Source of the DNA: a bacterium
GTDB lineage: Bacteria > Bacteroidota > Ignavibacteria > Kapaibacteriales > UBA961
Reading direction: 5' to 3'
Assembly (NCBI GenBank): GCA_022844575.1
Contig: JALHLL010000194.1
Span: forward strand, 1-6,610
DNA length: 6,610 nucleotides
Shown: positions 5,822-6,610 of the stretch, piece by piece
Numbering within the stretch: the stretch's first letter is position 1
Layout: each line of letters begins with the position of its first letter
Translations under genes and position numbers: made by a program
The notes under the pieces: generated by a model
The model's database searches: none
What the model was told of the DNA's origin: nothing
What the model saw: only the letters and a program-made list of their open reading frames with translations

Positions 5822-6610
5822 AACAGTATTCAATGATTCAAAATGGAGCGATGCTTTTTATCGCTTTCTTCAGGTAGTATATCGTTTGTATCCAGAGGAT
5901 AAATTTCATCATCTGATTTCTTCAGTTACCGAGGAAAAGAGAACTGATGAGGAGATATACAAAACTATTCAACAAAAATTGAAGAGTATAAAACCCTTAT
6001 TCTCGGATATTACCTATGCTTTACCCTCGTTAAAAAAACAAAAGAAAGAGATTGTACGACAAACTCTACAGTTAATTGGTGATAGAAAAGATTTGCAAGG
6101 TTATATGGAGATAGGGTCGACCGGTAGATATATTAGCGAATTGAAAAAGCATATAAGACTTTCCGGTGAAATATATTTGACGAATGAAGTTCCACCAAAC
6201 TATTCATTAAGTGATATATTTGAAAGAGGCCAAATTACTATATTAGGTACTTATATAGATATTAAGGATTATGCCCCAATTTCGACACATGATATTCCTG
6301 ATAATAGTCTTGATATTGTGACTTGTTATATCGGGTTACACCACTGTTCCGATGAATTGTTAATAAATTACATAAAATCCATTCACAGAGTTTTGAGAAA
6401 AAATGGATATTTTATTATACGGGATCATGATGTGAAAACTGAGGAAATGGGAACATTCGTATCATTGGTGCACACAGTGTTCAATTTAGGGCTAAATGTC
6501 AAATGGGAAACTGACACATCGGAGTTCAAATCGTTTAAACCAATTGATGAATGGAGCCGAATAATAGTTAATGAAGGATTTGTAGATTCAGGTCATAGAA
6601 TTTTACAAGA
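5805..6610 (+). CDS. Class I SAM-dependent methyltransferase (cut by the window edge)
   Basis: The frame is open for 268 codons from the ATG at 5805 to the end of the window. The first ~95 residues are a mostly helical, charged region that I do not recognise. A Rossmann methyltransferase core follows: MEIGSTGRYISEL (101-113, motif I, the E-x-G-x-x-G loop for S-adenosylmethionine), EIYLTNE near 122-128, DIPDNSLDIVTCYIGLHHC (163-181, the acidic motif followed by the LHH segment of Methyltransf_11-type enzymes) and VLRKNGYFIIRDHD (196-209, motif VI-like). The acceptor cannot be inferred. Position 147 onwards (LGTYIDIKDYAP) has the spacing of the strand-4 region. It overlaps the oxidoreductase gene by 17 bp and has its own AGGA, so the two are very probably one operon acting on the same substrate or pathway; that joint role is inference. 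Confidence 0.87.
   Translation, partial: MKSIFKTVFNDSKWSDAFYRFLQVVYRLYPEDKFHHLISSVTEEKRTDEEIYKTIQQKLKSIKPLFSDITYALPSLKKQKKEIVRQTLQLIGDRKDLQGYMEIGSTGRYISELKKHIRLSGEIYLTNEVPPNYSLSDIFERGQITILGTYIDIKDYAPISTHDIPDNSLDIVTCYIGLHHCSDELLINYIKSIHRVLRKNGYFIIRDHDVKTEEMGTFVSLVHTVFNLGLNVKWETDTSEFKSFKPIDEWSRIIVNEGFVDSGHRILQ

Noticed and set aside
1..6610. CRISPR array, tRNA or rRNA genes, integrase or transposase
   Set aside because: No regularly spaced repeats, no cloverleaf or rRNA-like stretch and no recombinase-type protein were seen on either strand.

Overview
The window looks like a chromosomal segment of a Gram-negative bacterium, most likely an environmental member of the Bacteroidota/Chlorobiota (FCB) group. 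LpxK implies lipid A synthesis and therefore an outer membrane. The pseudouridine synthase carries a long basic N-terminal extension of a kind common in that group. One upstream region matches the Bacteroidota promoter pattern TTG-N17-23-TAnnTTTG. The phylum call is an inference.

Positions 1-2857 lie on the minus strand and hold a housekeeping block, read right to left: an RluB/RsuA-family pseudouridine synthase (603 aa) whose first 366 residues are a low-complexity Arg/Ser/Lys tail containing a fresh 96-bp tandem duplication; a small exported protein of unknown function (165 aa); and, 5 bp further on, the first 159 codons of lpxK, cut off by the window edge. The second gene has its own candidate promoter, with a near-perfect palindrome in its spacer.

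Positions 3033-6610 lie on the plus strand and look accessory, with visibly lower G+C in sampled stretches. First comes an intact class D (OXA-type) beta-lactamase predicted to be a lipoprotein, with every catalytic motif present. After about 200 bp with no gene I can support comes a DUF805-type membrane region that appears to be fused at its C-terminal end to a PCMH-fold FAD-binding oxidoreductase, but interrupted by a single-base frameshift at a run of five A. The oxidoreductase overlaps by 17 bp the start of a class I SAM-dependent methyltransferase, which runs off the right edge.

The most interesting unit is the last one: a probably membrane-tethered flavin oxidoreductase translationally coupled to a methyltransferase. 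Its substrate cannot be read from the sequence. The intact beta-lactamase is the second point of interest.
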